The notes beneath the pieces are model-generated. The model had not been told where the DNA came from, did no database searches, and saw nothing but the letters and a program-made list of their open reading frames with translations. This document shows, one piece after another, positions 27,851-37,000 of a DNA stretch of 64,000 nucleotides. Every line of letters begins with the position of its first letter. The first letter of the stretch is position 1. A program made the position numbers and the translations under genes. This stretch comes from Nitrospira sp. SG-bin1 (lineage in GTDB: Bacteria; Nitrospirota; Nitrospiria; Nitrospirales; Nitrospiraceae), in assembly GCA_002083365.1 (NCBI GenBank), contig LVWS01000044.1, forward strand, positions 62,001-126,000, written 5' to 3'.

Positions 27851-28144
27851 CAGACCCTCTCCAGTCTCCTCTCGACTGGATCACACAAGTAATTGGATGC
27901 GGAGAGAGTCGTCAATGAAATCCCCGTTCGCACGTTGTGTTCCCAACTGTGCCAGGGGCAGGTGACGACTTTTCCCTCGAGTTCGCCTTCGCTCAGCGGA
28001 CCACCGCGATGGGCACAGGTGTTGTCTAGGGCAAAGAAGGCCCGTCCCGTTGAAGATCGCGATAGACCGGCCGTTAATTTCCACGGCAAGACCGCTGCCA
28101 GGAGAAACTTCACTCATTCCGTCAATCCTGACGTACTCACCCAT
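27850..28144 (-). pseudogene. Rieske ferredoxin gene with a frameshift
   Basis: The N-terminal frame starts at ATG 28144 with GGAGA upstream and encodes MGEYVRIDGMSEVSPGSGLA then VEINGRSIAIFNGTG. The rest of the Rieske domain is in the next frame: FFALDNTCAHRGGPLSEG, then TCPWHSWEHNVRTG to a stop at 27850. The ligands CxH and CPWH are intact. One extra C near 28038 explains the shift. Otherwise it is a complete ~97-residue Rieske protein. It could be a sequencing error, a recent mutation, or programmed shifting; an internal in-frame ATG (28113) does not yield a complete domain. Confidence 0.75.
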
Positions 28145-28186
28145 GACTGTCTCCGACTGTGTCTCCTCACAAAGCGAATCGGCAGT

Positions 28187-28534
28187 TTAACCTCGGACTC
28201 CGCTCCAGACCTTTTCAGGATGAATCTCCTTGTCTGGATTGAGCTGTTTTGCCCGTTCAAGCAGCACCTCTTTCGATTCCGGGTAGGCCGGATCCGAAAT
28301 GCAACAGTTATCCACGGGGCACACGGCCGCGCATTGCGGCTCGTCGAAATGGCCGACACACTCCGTGCAACGCTCATGTGTGATGACATAAATGCTGTCA
28401 CCGATGCCTTGCCCATCTCCCACGTGATGCCCCTTCGCTTCGGCGTCGCTGCGCGTTTCAAAAATAGCTTCGTTGGGACATTCCGGCAGACAAGCTCCGC
28501 AAGAGATGCATTCGTCTGTGATCAATAGCGCCAT
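28187..28534 (-). CDS. 2[4Fe-4S] ferredoxin, YfhL/Alvin type
   Basis: 115 residues with CISCGACLPECPNEAIF near the N-terminus and a second, irregular cluster motif CTECVGHFDEPQCAAVCPVD, where the insertion between the second and third Cys is typical of the Allochromatium-type long ferredoxins. A charged C-terminal tail follows. It is an electron carrier of low potential. GAGGAG precedes the ATG at 8 nt. The Fe-S operon context suggests it serves cluster assembly. Confidence 0.9.
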   Translation of the reverse strand: MALLITDECISCGACLPECPNEAIFETRSDAEAKGHHVGDGQGIGDSIYVITHERCTECVGHFDEPQCAAVCPVDNCCISDPAYPESKEVLLERAKQLNPDKEIHPEKVWSGVRG

Positions 28535-28575
28535 AAGACAATCTCCTCAACTTCCTCGAACGGTGATCGATTTTC

Positions 28576-28791
28576 TCAGCGAACATTCCACAGATGGCGG
28601 ACCGCGAGGGGCAGCCTGGCACGGTCAATCATCGGCTGAGGGGGCGATCTCCTATGCTTCATAATGACGGGATCGAGTACCTCGCCGCAGATCAAGCAAC
28701 GCCACGCCACGAATCGGCACTGCCCGGTCTCGTCCTGAATGTCGAGGTAATCGTCTTGCATCATGTATCCCTTGCAGCGAGGACAGTTCAT
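28576..28791 (-). CDS. Small zinc-ribbon protein
   Basis: 71 residues with CPRCKGYMM at the N-terminus and WRCLICGEVLDPVI at about residue 30, a zinc ribbon. It is related to the protein at 9920-10177. GGAGGG lies 6 nt before the ATG. It sits between iscU and the ferredoxin in the operon. The function is unknown. Confidence 0.7.
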   Translation of the reverse strand: MNCPRCKGYMMQDDYLDIQDETGQCRFVAWRCLICGEVLDPVIMKHRRSPPQPMIDRARLPLAVRHLWNVR

Positions 28792-28827
28792 CAGGTTCCC
28801 TCCATATCGACATTGGTATGGTCAGGG

Positions 28828-29241
28828 TTACACCGTTGTGTACTCCGATACTGTCGTGCGACTAGCGGTGTTCTTCTGCTGAAAGTCGGTCAATGCCGCC
28901 TTGATGGCATCTTCCGCCAAGACGGAACAGTGAATCTTGACCGGGGGAAGGTTCAGTTCCTGCACAATATCCGTGTTCTTGATCTTGGCGGCTTCCGCGA
29001 GCGTTTTCCCCTTGAGCCATTCCGTCGCCAAACTCGAACTGGCGATGGCCGACCCACAGCCGAACGTCTTGAACTTCGCGTCGACGATCGTATCATCTTG
29101 CACCTTAATCTGAAGCTTCATCACGTCGCCGCACTCCGGCGCTCCGACCATACCGGTTCCGACCTGGGGATCCGCTTTTGAAAAGCTCCCCATGTTGCGC
29201 GGACGATTGAAATGATCCACGACCTTCTCGCTGTACGCCAT
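28828..29241 (-). CDS. iscU: Fe-S cluster scaffold IscU
   Basis: 137 residues with the three scaffold cysteines and the key Asp: GAPECGDVMK, FGCGSAIASSS and the chaperone-binding/ligand motif LPPVKIHCS. The first ~125 residues are standard IscU; a short polar tail is added. AAGGAGG precedes the ATG. The operon lacks iscS, hscA and hscB within view, so sulfur must come from elsewhere. Confidence 0.94.
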   Translation of the reverse strand: MAYSEKVVDHFNRPRNMGSFSKADPQVGTGMVGAPECGDVMKLQIKVQDDTIVDAKFKTFGCGSAIASSSLATEWLKGKTLAEAAKIKNTDIVQELNLPPVKIHCSVLAEDAIKAALTDFQQKNTASRTTVSEYTTV

Positions 29242-29289
29242 GATGCCGTCCTCCTTTGGTGACTCTAATACCGAAGGGTTTGAAACTGC

Positions 29290-29478
29290 TTAATGCCACA
29301 GAGCCCGCCCTTCCGCTTGGGCGACTCGTTCGATAACCTTTAAGCCGAGCCGAATGAGCCCGGTCTCGTCGACGAGGTGAACCAATCGATTAAATTCGAT
29401 CGTCTCGCCCTCCATTTCTGTGCCCGTTGCTTCCTGTTGATCGAAACCTAATAGCAAGGGAGAATCCCCTGCGTGCAT
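29290..29478 (-). CDS. Small hypothetical protein heading the Fe-S operon
   Basis: 62 residues, acidic and soluble, with no recognised domain. AAGGA lies 7 nt before ATG 29478, and a sigma-54-type promoter sits 57 nt upstream. The last 35 residues (LVHLVDETGLIRLGLKVIER) look like a regular helix-forming protein. Short, so coding status is moderate. Confidence 0.5.
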   Translation of the reverse strand: MHAGDSPLLLGFDQQEATGTEMEGETIEFNRLVHLVDETGLIRLGLKVIERVAQAEGRALWH

Positions 29479-29534
29479 AGACGCGTCCTTCCTGGAGGAA
29501 ATTTAAGACGGGTGAACCGTCTAATCCGTTCTTG

Positions 29535-29550
29535 TGCAGATCCAATGCCA
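29535..29550 (-). promoter_or_regulatory. Sigma-54 (-24/-12) promoter for the Fe-S operon
   Basis: On the minus strand the sequence reads TGGCAT, five bases, CTGCA. The invariant GG and GC and their spacing match the sigma-54 consensus TGGCAY-N5-TTGCW with one mismatch. Transcription would start near 29524, upstream of the gene at 29478. The gene next upstream encodes a sigma-54 activator, which supports the call. Confidence 0.7.
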
Positions 29551-29631
29551 ATGACACTCAAAAAAGCGGATGCTGAAGCGTTTGATTTATTGGAAGTTTC
29601 TTGCAGGAAGATAGAGGAGATCAGCTGTAAT

Positions 29632-29646
29632 GTTTCAGAATGAAAC
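29632..29646. promoter_or_regulatory. Candidate enhancer palindrome
   Basis: GTTTCA-GAA-TGAAAC is a perfect inverted repeat 82-97 bp upstream of the -24 element, the usual distance for an upstream activating sequence of a sigma-54 activator. A half site GTTTC occurs again at 29596-29600. Confidence 0.5.
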
Positions 29647-29655
29647 TGCTAATTT

Positions 29656-29671
29656 ATAATATGCATATTAT
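29656..29671. promoter_or_regulatory. 16-bp AT-rich palindrome
   Basis: ATAATATGCATATTAT is perfectly self-complementary and lies between the activator stop codon and the GTTTCA palindrome. It could be a second regulator site or part of the end of the activator transcript. Confidence 0.4.
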
Positions 29672-29674
29672 CAA

Positions 29675-31099
29675 TTACTTATGAGTGTCAATTTGGAAGG
29701 AATAGGACCGTTTTGAATCAGATACGCGGAGCAGCTTGTAGTGTTTGATTCGCCTGAGAAGGGTTGATCGACTAAGTCCCAGTATTTTGCAGGTGCGCTT
29801 GTAGTCCCAGTTGGTTTGCTCAAGCGCCTGCACGATAGCTTCTTGTTCCAGGACGGCAAGGGTGGCTCCGCCATCTTTTTCATTTTCACTCGGTGACCTT
29901 TCTTGCCGAGACCGATCCGATAATAAGTAGTCGGGGAGATGTTCGGATCGGATGGTGTGGTCCGGGCATCGAATGAACGCATGCTCGAGGATGTTCTCTA
30001 ACTCTCGTACGTTACCTGGGTACCGATGGGCCTCTAGGAGTTTCAGGGCTGGTCCGTCGATGTGCCTGACATTTTTGCCCATCGTGCGATTGAGTCGTGT
30101 AATCGAATGTTCGATAAGCGGCAGCAGGTCCTCCTTGCGCTCACGGAGGGAAGGGACTCGGATCGGGAACACCTGCAATCGATAGTAGAGATCGTCCCGG
30201 AATTTCCCTTCTTCAACTGCCGCGGCCAAATTCTTGTTCGTCGCTGCGACCACCCGCACATCAACTTTCACCGTCTTGTTCCCGCCGACTTTTTCGAACT
30301 CCGATTCTTGAAGTACTCTCAAGAGTTTGACCTGTGCCAGAGGAGTGATGTCCGCAATTTCATCCAGAAAGATGGTCCCCTTGTTCGCCATCTCGAATCT
30401 TCCCAGACGATCGCTAATGGCACCCGTGAAAGCGCCCTTGACATGGCCGAATAGCTCGCTTTCCAAAACCCCTTCTGCTAGGGCGGCACAGTTCACGGCG
30501 ACGAATGGCTGATCTCGCCTGGGGCTCAACCGATGGATCTCACGGGCGATCAATTCTTTTCCCGTCCCGCTCTCTCCTTCAATCAGTACGGTTGCTTTCG
30601 CATTGGCAACCTGCGGCAGAAGATCAAGGATTCCTTGCAACGTTTTACTTCGCGCCACGAGGGGACCGCGTACCCTATTCCCAATCTGTTGCTCGAGCTT
30701 TGCCTTGAGCTCGTTGATTTGGCTTAAGTCACGATAGGTTTCGACAATACCGATCAAGTTTCCGGTCTCATCGCGGAGCAAATCCGTGTTCAAACTCACT
30801 GGAATCTTCCGACCGTCCTTGTTCTGGATGACGGTTTCGTAATTTCTGACTTTCTCTCTGTTCCTAATGGCGCGTTCCAAGATGCAGTCCGGAGTCGAGC
30901 AGATGGAACCCTGGACCAACAGATGGCAGCTCGGCAGTTGTGCCAACGGCTCACCCTCTTCGTACCCGAGTAGCTCACGCATCGCTCGGTTCATGTACCG
31001 AATCTTCATATCGAGGCCGATCGTAACCACCCCATCGCCGATGCAGTCCAGGAGGATCGCTTCTTCGTAATGTTTCTTATCGATAGCTGGGGTGCTCAT
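29675..31099 (-). CDS. PAS-domain sigma-54-dependent transcription activator
   Basis: 474 residues: an N-terminal PAS domain (~15-130), an AAA+ sigma-54 interaction domain (~150-385) and a Fis-type HTH (~415-460). AAA+ motifs are GESGTGKE (Walker A), the sigma-54 contact loop GAFTGA, GTIFLDEI (Walker B) and the arginine finger region GNVRELEN. The PAS domain holds a cysteine triad, C-x8-C-x4-C, in SCHLLVQGSICSTPDC, found in some PAS/sigma-54 proteins and possibly binding Fe-S or sensing redox. It probably drives the adjacent Fe-S operon from the promoter at 29535-29550. No clear ribosome site precedes the ATG. Confidence 0.92.
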   Translation of the reverse strand: MSTPAIDKKHYEEAILLDCIGDGVVTIGLDMKIRYMNRAMRELLGYEEGEPLAQLPSCHLLVQGSICSTPDCILERAIRNREKVRNYETVIQNKDGRKIPVSLNTDLLRDETGNLIGIVETYRDLSQINELKAKLEQQIGNRVRGPLVARSKTLQGILDLLPQVANAKATVLIEGESGTGKELIAREIHRLSPRRDQPFVAVNCAALAEGVLESELFGHVKGAFTGAISDRLGRFEMANKGTIFLDEIADITPLAQVKLLRVLQESEFEKVGGNKTVKVDVRVVAATNKNLAAAVEEGKFRDDLYYRLQVFPIRVPSLRERKEDLLPLIEHSITRLNRTMGKNVRHIDGPALKLLEAHRYPGNVRELENILEHAFIRCPDHTIRSEHLPDYLLSDRSRQERSPSENEKDGGATLAVLEQEAIVQALEQTNWDYKRTCKILGLSRSTLLRRIKHYKLLRVSDSKRSYSFQIDTHK

Positions 31100-31571
31100 T
31101 GGCGTCTAAGTGTTGATATTATATCTCCTGTGTCCTTCTTCAATGCAACATGCGCAACGCATTGGCTGACCTCAGGGATGATTGGCCGCAAATTCAGCTT
31201 ATACCTATTGCATGTTCAGCAAGACTTCCATGTTGCATCAGAGTCGTTCTGGATTGTGCCTGGAGTGTCAGATGGTTAAGCTGCGTGGGCCATCACAGGG
31301 ACTGCTTACTGCTCACGCTGGAATACCAGCAAACGATGCCTGCGCGACACATCAGCATCAGCATCTATTTTTATGATTGCTTTGATGCAATTTATCTATT
31401 TGCCCGTGAACAGCGCGATTGTTTACGTGTTAGTAACATGACGTTTACATGATGGATACAAGGATGCCTTAAGTCATACCTGCCCGTATGGGTGTGCACA
31501 ACCGTACAAGAATATCGGCAGAACGGCAGGGAAAGATTCCGTTCGCTTGCCATTAAGGAGGAAGGGTGGTC
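31100..31571. other. 470-bp divergent intergenic region
   Basis: No coding frame is convincing. It should hold the promoter of the sigma-54 activator (leftward) and of the lipoprotein gene (rightward). An inverted repeat ATTGC-TTTGAT-GCAAT lies near 31376-31391. I see no sigma-54 consensus here. Confidence 0.35.
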
Positions 31572-32210
31572 ATGAGCAAAATGTATTGGTCCATGGCGCT
31601 ACTGATATCCACCGTCGTCGGCTTAGGGAGTTGCGCGCATGAATGGAGCTCGTTGTCGGAGCCTCATCCCGTCACTGCGGCGGATCTCCAGGCTGTCTTG
31701 CGTGATGAATGGTCGCGACATCTTTTTTGGATTCGCAACGTCGTCTTGGATAACGCGAAAAACGATCTGCGATCTCGGGATTTTGCGGAGAAAGCGGTGG
31801 CTGCCAATGCAAGAGATATAGCGCGGACGTTTAGGCCGTTCTACGGCGATGCAACTTCTGAACGGCTCCGCACTTTACTGACCAAGCACTACGAAGCCGT
31901 CAGAGCCTATTCCCTGGCCACCGTGGCCGGGAATACCCGACAGCAGGATGCGGCAAAAGCGCAATTAACCTCGAACATCGACGAGATTGCGTCATTTTTC
32001 AGCGGGATCAATCCCCACCTTTCCAAGGAGGCTGTTCGTACTCTATTTGCCGCTCATGTCGACCATCATGTGGCTCAAATACACAAGTTTCAAGACAAAG
32101 ACTACGCCGGTGAGGAAGAGACCTGGCCGGCGATGGAGCATCACATCTACGTCATCGCCGATACACTAGCAGCCGCCTTGGTAAAACAGTTTCCGAAGAA
32201 GTTCGCGTAG
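31572..32210 (+). CDS. Lipoprotein of unknown function
   Basis: About 212 residues with a lipoprotein signal ending in the lipobox LGSC (VVGLGSCAHE). The mature part is helical, with the C-terminal block DYAGEEETWPAMEHHIYVIA. AAGGAGG lies before either GTG 31566 or ATG 31572; the latter is listed. A remnant of a second copy of its 3' end occurs at 33762-33872. A cytochrome c gene follows. No domain is recognised. Confidence 0.7.
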   Translation: MSKMYWSMALLISTVVGLGSCAHEWSSLSEPHPVTAADLQAVLRDEWSRHLFWIRNVVLDNAKNDLRSRDFAEKAVAANARDIARTFRPFYGDATSERLRTLLTKHYEAVRAYSLATVAGNTRQQDAAKAQLTSNIDEIASFFSGINPHLSKEAVRTLFAAHVDHHVAQIHKFQDKDYAGEEETWPAMEHHIYVIADTLAAALVKQFPKKFA

Positions 32211-32353
32211 CCTAGCGGAAAGAGACCTCGGACGGCGTTAGGGCGCTGGGTGGAAGGCGATCCACCGGTGAGGGAATTGCCTCGCGAGCCTTTAGGAAGC
32301 TAGAGTCTCTGAGGAACGAGGGTACAAATACCGGTTCATTCAATTGAACAGCC

Positions 32354-32782
32354 ATGACCGCACCGAAAACCCAATCGTCGATCCTTGCCAGATGTTCTAA
32401 CTTCTTCTACCTGGTTATGGGTATGATCTGGTCTGCTGGAGTCTGGGCTACCGGACCAATGGAAGCCATGTCGGCGCAGACCCAGAGTGATCCAAAGCCA
32501 CCGACGAAGGTTGAAGGGGATGCCCGAATGGGGAAGGTCCTCTTCGACCAGCACTGCGTGACATGCCATGGGCCAAAGGGCCGAGGTGACGGCCTTGAGA
32601 TTGCCGGAGCGACCGTTGCAGATCTATCCTCGCCCACCACGCAACGAAAGCTGAACACCGACCTGCTCGCAACCATTCACGACGGACGCCCAGGCAAGGT
32701 CATGCCATCATGGGGATATAGGCTCTCTAAGGAGCAGTCCAGAGATGTGCTGGCGTACATTCGCACGTTGAGGAGGAAATGA
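32354..32782 (+). CDS. Monoheme c-type cytochrome
   Basis: 142 residues with a hydrophobic N-terminal segment (~15-35) as signal or anchor, the heme site CVTCHGPKGRGDG and a likely axial Met in GKVMPSWGYRLS. The C-terminal helix ends the domain (DVLAYIRTLRR). It is a small class I cytochrome c for periplasmic electron transfer. There is no strong ribosome site before ATG 32354; starts at 32417/32423 are too close to the signal core to exclude. Confidence 0.85.
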   Translation: MTAPKTQSSILARCSNFFYLVMGMIWSAGVWATGPMEAMSAQTQSDPKPPTKVEGDARMGKVLFDQHCVTCHGPKGRGDGLEIAGATVADLSSPTTQRKLNTDLLATIHDGRPGKVMPSWGYRLSKEQSRDVLAYIRTLRRK

Positions 32783-32806
32783 GGTTTCCGAGAATTGCGG
32801 CATTCA

Positions 32807-33706
32807 CTACCGGAGGACCTCTCGACGAGCCATGTCGAAAAGCGCGACAACGACAGGATGTTTCAGTCTCCGCTCGACCGTGATGGCATAGAATTTTTGT
32901 TTGACTGAGTCGACCCGTCTTACGACCTGCACTTGATACTGCCGACAGATTTCTTTTTCCATGGCCGTCGAGCCGGGAAACAACCCATGTCCTTCTTGCC
33001 CGAAAGCTTTAAGCGTGGCGCTATCTTCAAACTCGCCGATGACAGTCGGCATCAAATCCTGTCGTCTCAACCAGTCATCCAACGACCGCCGGAGCATCGT
33101 GTTGGAGGTGGGCAATAAGAGCGGTGCGCCATTCAAACATTGTGGAAAGTTGCGACGATAGCGCGCGGCCAACGGCGATCTCGCAAAGAAGGTAATCCCT
33201 GACTCACCCAGGAGATGGTTATAGGCTTGCACCTTGATCGTCGGTGGCGCCGGTGTGTCCGCAATGACCAAATCCAGTCCGTGGATTGCCAGGTCGGCCA
33301 AGAGCTGATCCAGCTTATCTTCCCAGCAAACCAGACGCACGCCTGGGAATCGCCTGAAGGTCGACTCCAAAAGTCGAGTGGCCAACAGCTTCGGTACGAC
33401 ATCGACGATGCCGACGGTGAGACGAACGGCGCGGCCGCTGCCACGCCCCTTCACCGTGTTCATCAGGTCCTGTCCTATGGAGAAGATATCTTCGGCGTGT
33501 TTGAAGATGATGCGGCCCATTTCCGTCAAGACAAGGTGCCGGCCTTCCCGCAAGAACAACTGCTCACCCAACCGGTCCTCAAACACCCGAAGTTGTGCGC
33601 TGATCGTCGGTTGAGCCAGCTGAAGCTCTTCACAAGCTTTGGCGATGGTCCCGTGTTTCGCAACCGACCAAAAATACAGAAGATGATGATAATTGAGCCA
33701 CTCCAT
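32807..33706 (-). CDS. LysR-family regulator, NhaR-like
   Basis: About 299 residues. The N-terminal winged helix-turn-helix reads MEWLNYHHLLYFWSVAKHGT with ELQLAQPTISAQLRVFEDRL, very like NhaR, the regulator of Na+/H+ antiport. The effector domain follows (VGIVDVVPKLLATRLLE, DLVIADTPAP). GTG 33724 is a possible longer start; ATG 33706 begins at the conserved part. It is convergent with the cytochrome c gene. The target is unknown; sodium is relevant to SbtA and Dab/Mps systems, but that link is speculation. Confidence 0.85.
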   Translation of the reverse strand: MEWLNYHHLLYFWSVAKHGTIAKACEELQLAQPTISAQLRVFEDRLGEQLFLREGRHLVLTEMGRIIFKHAEDIFSIGQDLMNTVKGRGSGRAVRLTVGIVDVVPKLLATRLLESTFRRFPGVRLVCWEDKLDQLLADLAIHGLDLVIADTPAPPTIKVQAYNHLLGESGITFFARSPLAARYRRNFPQCLNGAPLLLPTSNTMLRRSLDDWLRRQDLMPTVIGEFEDSATLKAFGQEGHGLFPGSTAMEKEICRQYQVQVVRRVDSVKQKFYAITVERRLKHPVVVALFDMARREVLR

Positions 33707-33761
33707 GGGGGCCGCACTATACACTGAAGTTCTCGACGACTCCAGGCGTACGCCTGAAAAG

Positions 33762-33872
33762 GATTACGCCGGCTAGGAAGAGAAGTGGCCGGTGATAGAG
33801 CACCATATTTATGTGATTGCCGATGCACTCACGACCGCCTTGGTGAAGCAGTGTCCGACGAAGTTCATGTAA
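33762..33872 (+). pseudogene. Remnant of a duplicated lipoprotein gene 3' end
   Basis: Translation gives DYAG, a stop, EEKWPVIEHHIYVIADALTT then ALVKQCPTKFM and a stop. It matches the last ~37 residues of the lipoprotein at 31572-32210 (DYAGEEETWPAMEHHIYVIA). The upstream part is gone. It is evidence of an old duplication with the LysR gene now between the copies. Confidence 0.75.
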
Positions 33873-34018
33873 TCGGCGCCTGCCGGCGCTGCCGAGTCCC
33901 TCCTTAGGGAGATCTCGTGTCAATGGTTCCTGAGGAAGGATCCGACCATTGTTTTGCTGAACAGGGGAGAGCCCGGCGGTCATCCATGAACCTCGCCCGG
34001 TCCGTTGTGCGCCCCGGC

Positions 34019-37000
34019 TTAACTCGCCGTGAGGTCCAGCGTGGTCTCGACCTGATCGTTCTCCGCGTAACCATCGATCCTCGTTCCCGGTATAGAGATA
34101 CGGTCGGCCGACACCGCGGCCCGATTCACCAAGAAGTTCAGGACCTGCATCGCCCGCTCATGCGCCAGTCGGCGAAGGTCACTCTCATCGACCGTGATGG
34201 CCTTCAAGAGACGGGCCCGAAGGTCTTCAGCGACGTTGAAGCCCTGATCATTCCCCAACCCGGACGGAAGTTCTCCAAACGTCTCAAGGTACAAGGCTTG
34301 AATCGCCTCTTCATCTGTCGCCTCTCGAGCAGAGGCGGTCGTCGCATATGTTTCGCTTGTCAGAGCTTGCTTGACGGAGGCCAGCCGCTCCTGGAATTTC
34401 CCCTGGCGCAACGCCATGCCATCTGCAACGAGGTCCGCTACTCCGGTCACTTCCAGTTGCAGACCCGGCCGATCTTCCAGCGTCCTGGCTAGCGTGAGTA
34501 ACTTGTGCTCGTCTTCGCGCGGCACTTCAGCACTGCCGACGGCAAAACGGATGTGGTTCACTTCCTCCTCACCCCTGCCTCCTCCAAACGTGCCCAGCCA
34601 TGCGAAGGGTGCCGCGACCACCTTCTGAAAGACGTTCACGGCGACGTTCCATAACAGCCTGCCGTAATGAAAATTCGGGTCGTTTAAGTCGCCGCTGACC
34701 GGCAGACGGACATTGATGCGCCCTTGTTGATCTTTGAGTAACGCCACAATCAGCTTGACGGGGAGGGAGATTGCGTCTGGACTGTCCACTTTCTCGCCCA
34801 GGGTCAATTGATCGATGATCACCTCGTTCTCGGCCTCCAGATGTTGATGGGCCAGGCGATACGCGATGTCCATCGACAGCTTGCCTTGCTCGATGGGATA
34901 CCCGGCAAATTTGATGGCGTAGGGCGAGAGGTCAGGGAAATTGACGTTCTTGAACGAAACATGCAGATCGGTAAAGGCCTCGCGACTCAAGGGATTCATC
35001 GTGCCGACAATGGTCACGGGCGCAGACTCTTCCACTGCGCCACGGAGATCCACTTCCGCACGGGCTGCGTCGTTCGACGAGAGATGACGTATGGAGCCGT
35101 TGAGGCGAGAGATACTCGTGTCGACCTGAGGATGAATGGAAAAATCGGCAAAATGCGCCGACCCATCGACGATGTGGACAGCGTCGATCGTCGTCACTCT
35201 GGACTGGCTCAGTGTGGAAGCGGGCTGATTCCCTTCCGGAGTGGTGCCCGCATCATTCTCTCGCGGCTTCATCACTGTGTTCAGATTCAACGTTCGGTCT
35301 TCAGTTAAGATCACATCGACGTACGGCTGTCGCATCATGATCTCCCCGATTTCCAGACCGCCGGCTGGAAGTCGTACGTCGACGGAGCTTGCCGCCACAG
35401 TGTCCCAATTCACCAAGTCTTTTTTGAGTTGGGCATGCGTCGTCTTGAGGTTCGTCACGCTGGCATCCCCTTGGAAACGAAAGGAGGACGTCGGTCCTGC
35501 GGCATAACGGACTTGCCCTGCCACATTTGCTTCCCCTTCCTTGATCTCAACGTGTGCGACCTCCTCCAGATACGGCTGGACTGAAGCCAATGGAAGTCGC
35601 GACGCGGTGATCGTGACATCCGCACCGGGAGGAGCCGGCGTGATCTTTCCAGCCACCGTGAGTGCGCCGCGGTTGTCGACCGACATGGAAGCCGCCAGTC
35701 GAACGGGCTTTGTAGCTGGGTAAGTCGCATGCGCGAGCCTGAGGTCGAGCTGTGACAATGTGACTCGAACAGACTGCGCCGGCCGCTGGTCTTCAATCAT
35801 CGCGCGGTATCGATCGATCTCGGCCTTGTCGATGCGCGCCGTCCAGACCGGCGACGCGGCTTGCTCGGCGAAGGACGTCTGAACGGCGTGCGAGGACCGC
35901 TCTGGCTCCGTCGCGAAGAGCCGCTGAAGATTGAACCGCCCGTCTCGCTCGATGACCGCCAGCACTGAGCCGTTGTGCGACACGACATGTTCAATGGAAA
36001 CGTGATGCCGACGCAAATCGAACCCGATGCCGCGCACCGCCAAGGAGGGCAACACGATGAGCTGTTGCTTGCCGTCCTGTTCGAACAGGGTCAGATTGTT
36101 CACTTGCAGGGCGCCATCCCATGTCTTAATTTGTAGCCCTTCCTGTTTCCGCCCGACGACATAGGACGTCTCGGCCTGCAACGTTCCCTCGCGGATGTCC
36201 CACTTCACGATGCCTTGCGCATACTTCACGAAGTCGCGAAGTCGGATCCCAGTCAGCATCAATCGCCCTTTCGAGCCCAACGGATCGAGCGTCAGGTCAC
36301 CGCTGACCGTCAGCGCACCGGTCTCGTTGAGCACCCCCGATGCGACGAACCGGAGCGGCATCGTCCCAGGGTAGGCCACATGCTCAAGGTCAAGATGGAG
36401 CTTGGACAGTGCGAATCGAACCGGTGTCGCGGTCCGTCGGTCTTCAATCACCGCGCGGGAGTCATTGATCACGACCTTGTCGATACGAGCCTCCCAGGCT
36501 GACGATGCGGCTTGTTCTCGAGAGGCCGGTCGAACGTGACCTAACGACCGCTGTGTCGGGACAGTCAGCAGTCGCTGGAGATTCATCCGGCCGTCTTTCT
36601 CGATCACGAGCTGGACGGCCGCCGAAGAGGATTCGACATGACGGATACCTACGCGATGCTCATTGAGATCACACTCCATGCCCTGCACGGCAAAAGCGGG
36701 GAAGGCGATAATCGTGCCCGTGCTGCCCTTTTCAAGCACAGTCAGATTGTTTACCTGTAGACCGCCATTCCACGTCTTGACTTGCAGCCCTTCCCGTTTC
36801 CCCTCGACGGCATAGGCGGTCTCGGCCTGCAGCGATCCCTCGCGCACCTCCCACTCCACCGTGTCTTGGATAGACTCCCAGAGGTCGCGAAGGTTGACAC
36901 CGGTCACCGTCATGCGACCTTCTGAGTACAAGGGATTGATGAGCAGCCGACCGTCCCCGACAAGCGTGCCTCCCTGATCCAACTCCGCCCTGACCGTAAA

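Noticed and set aside
31150..31452. 100-codon plus-strand frame in the divergent spacer
   Set aside because: No ribosome site, odd composition and no domain; the region more likely contains promoters.
34808..35308. Plus-strand open frame inside the DUF748 gene
   Set aside because: Antisense shadow with no ribosome site and no domain; the minus-strand frame is continuous through it.
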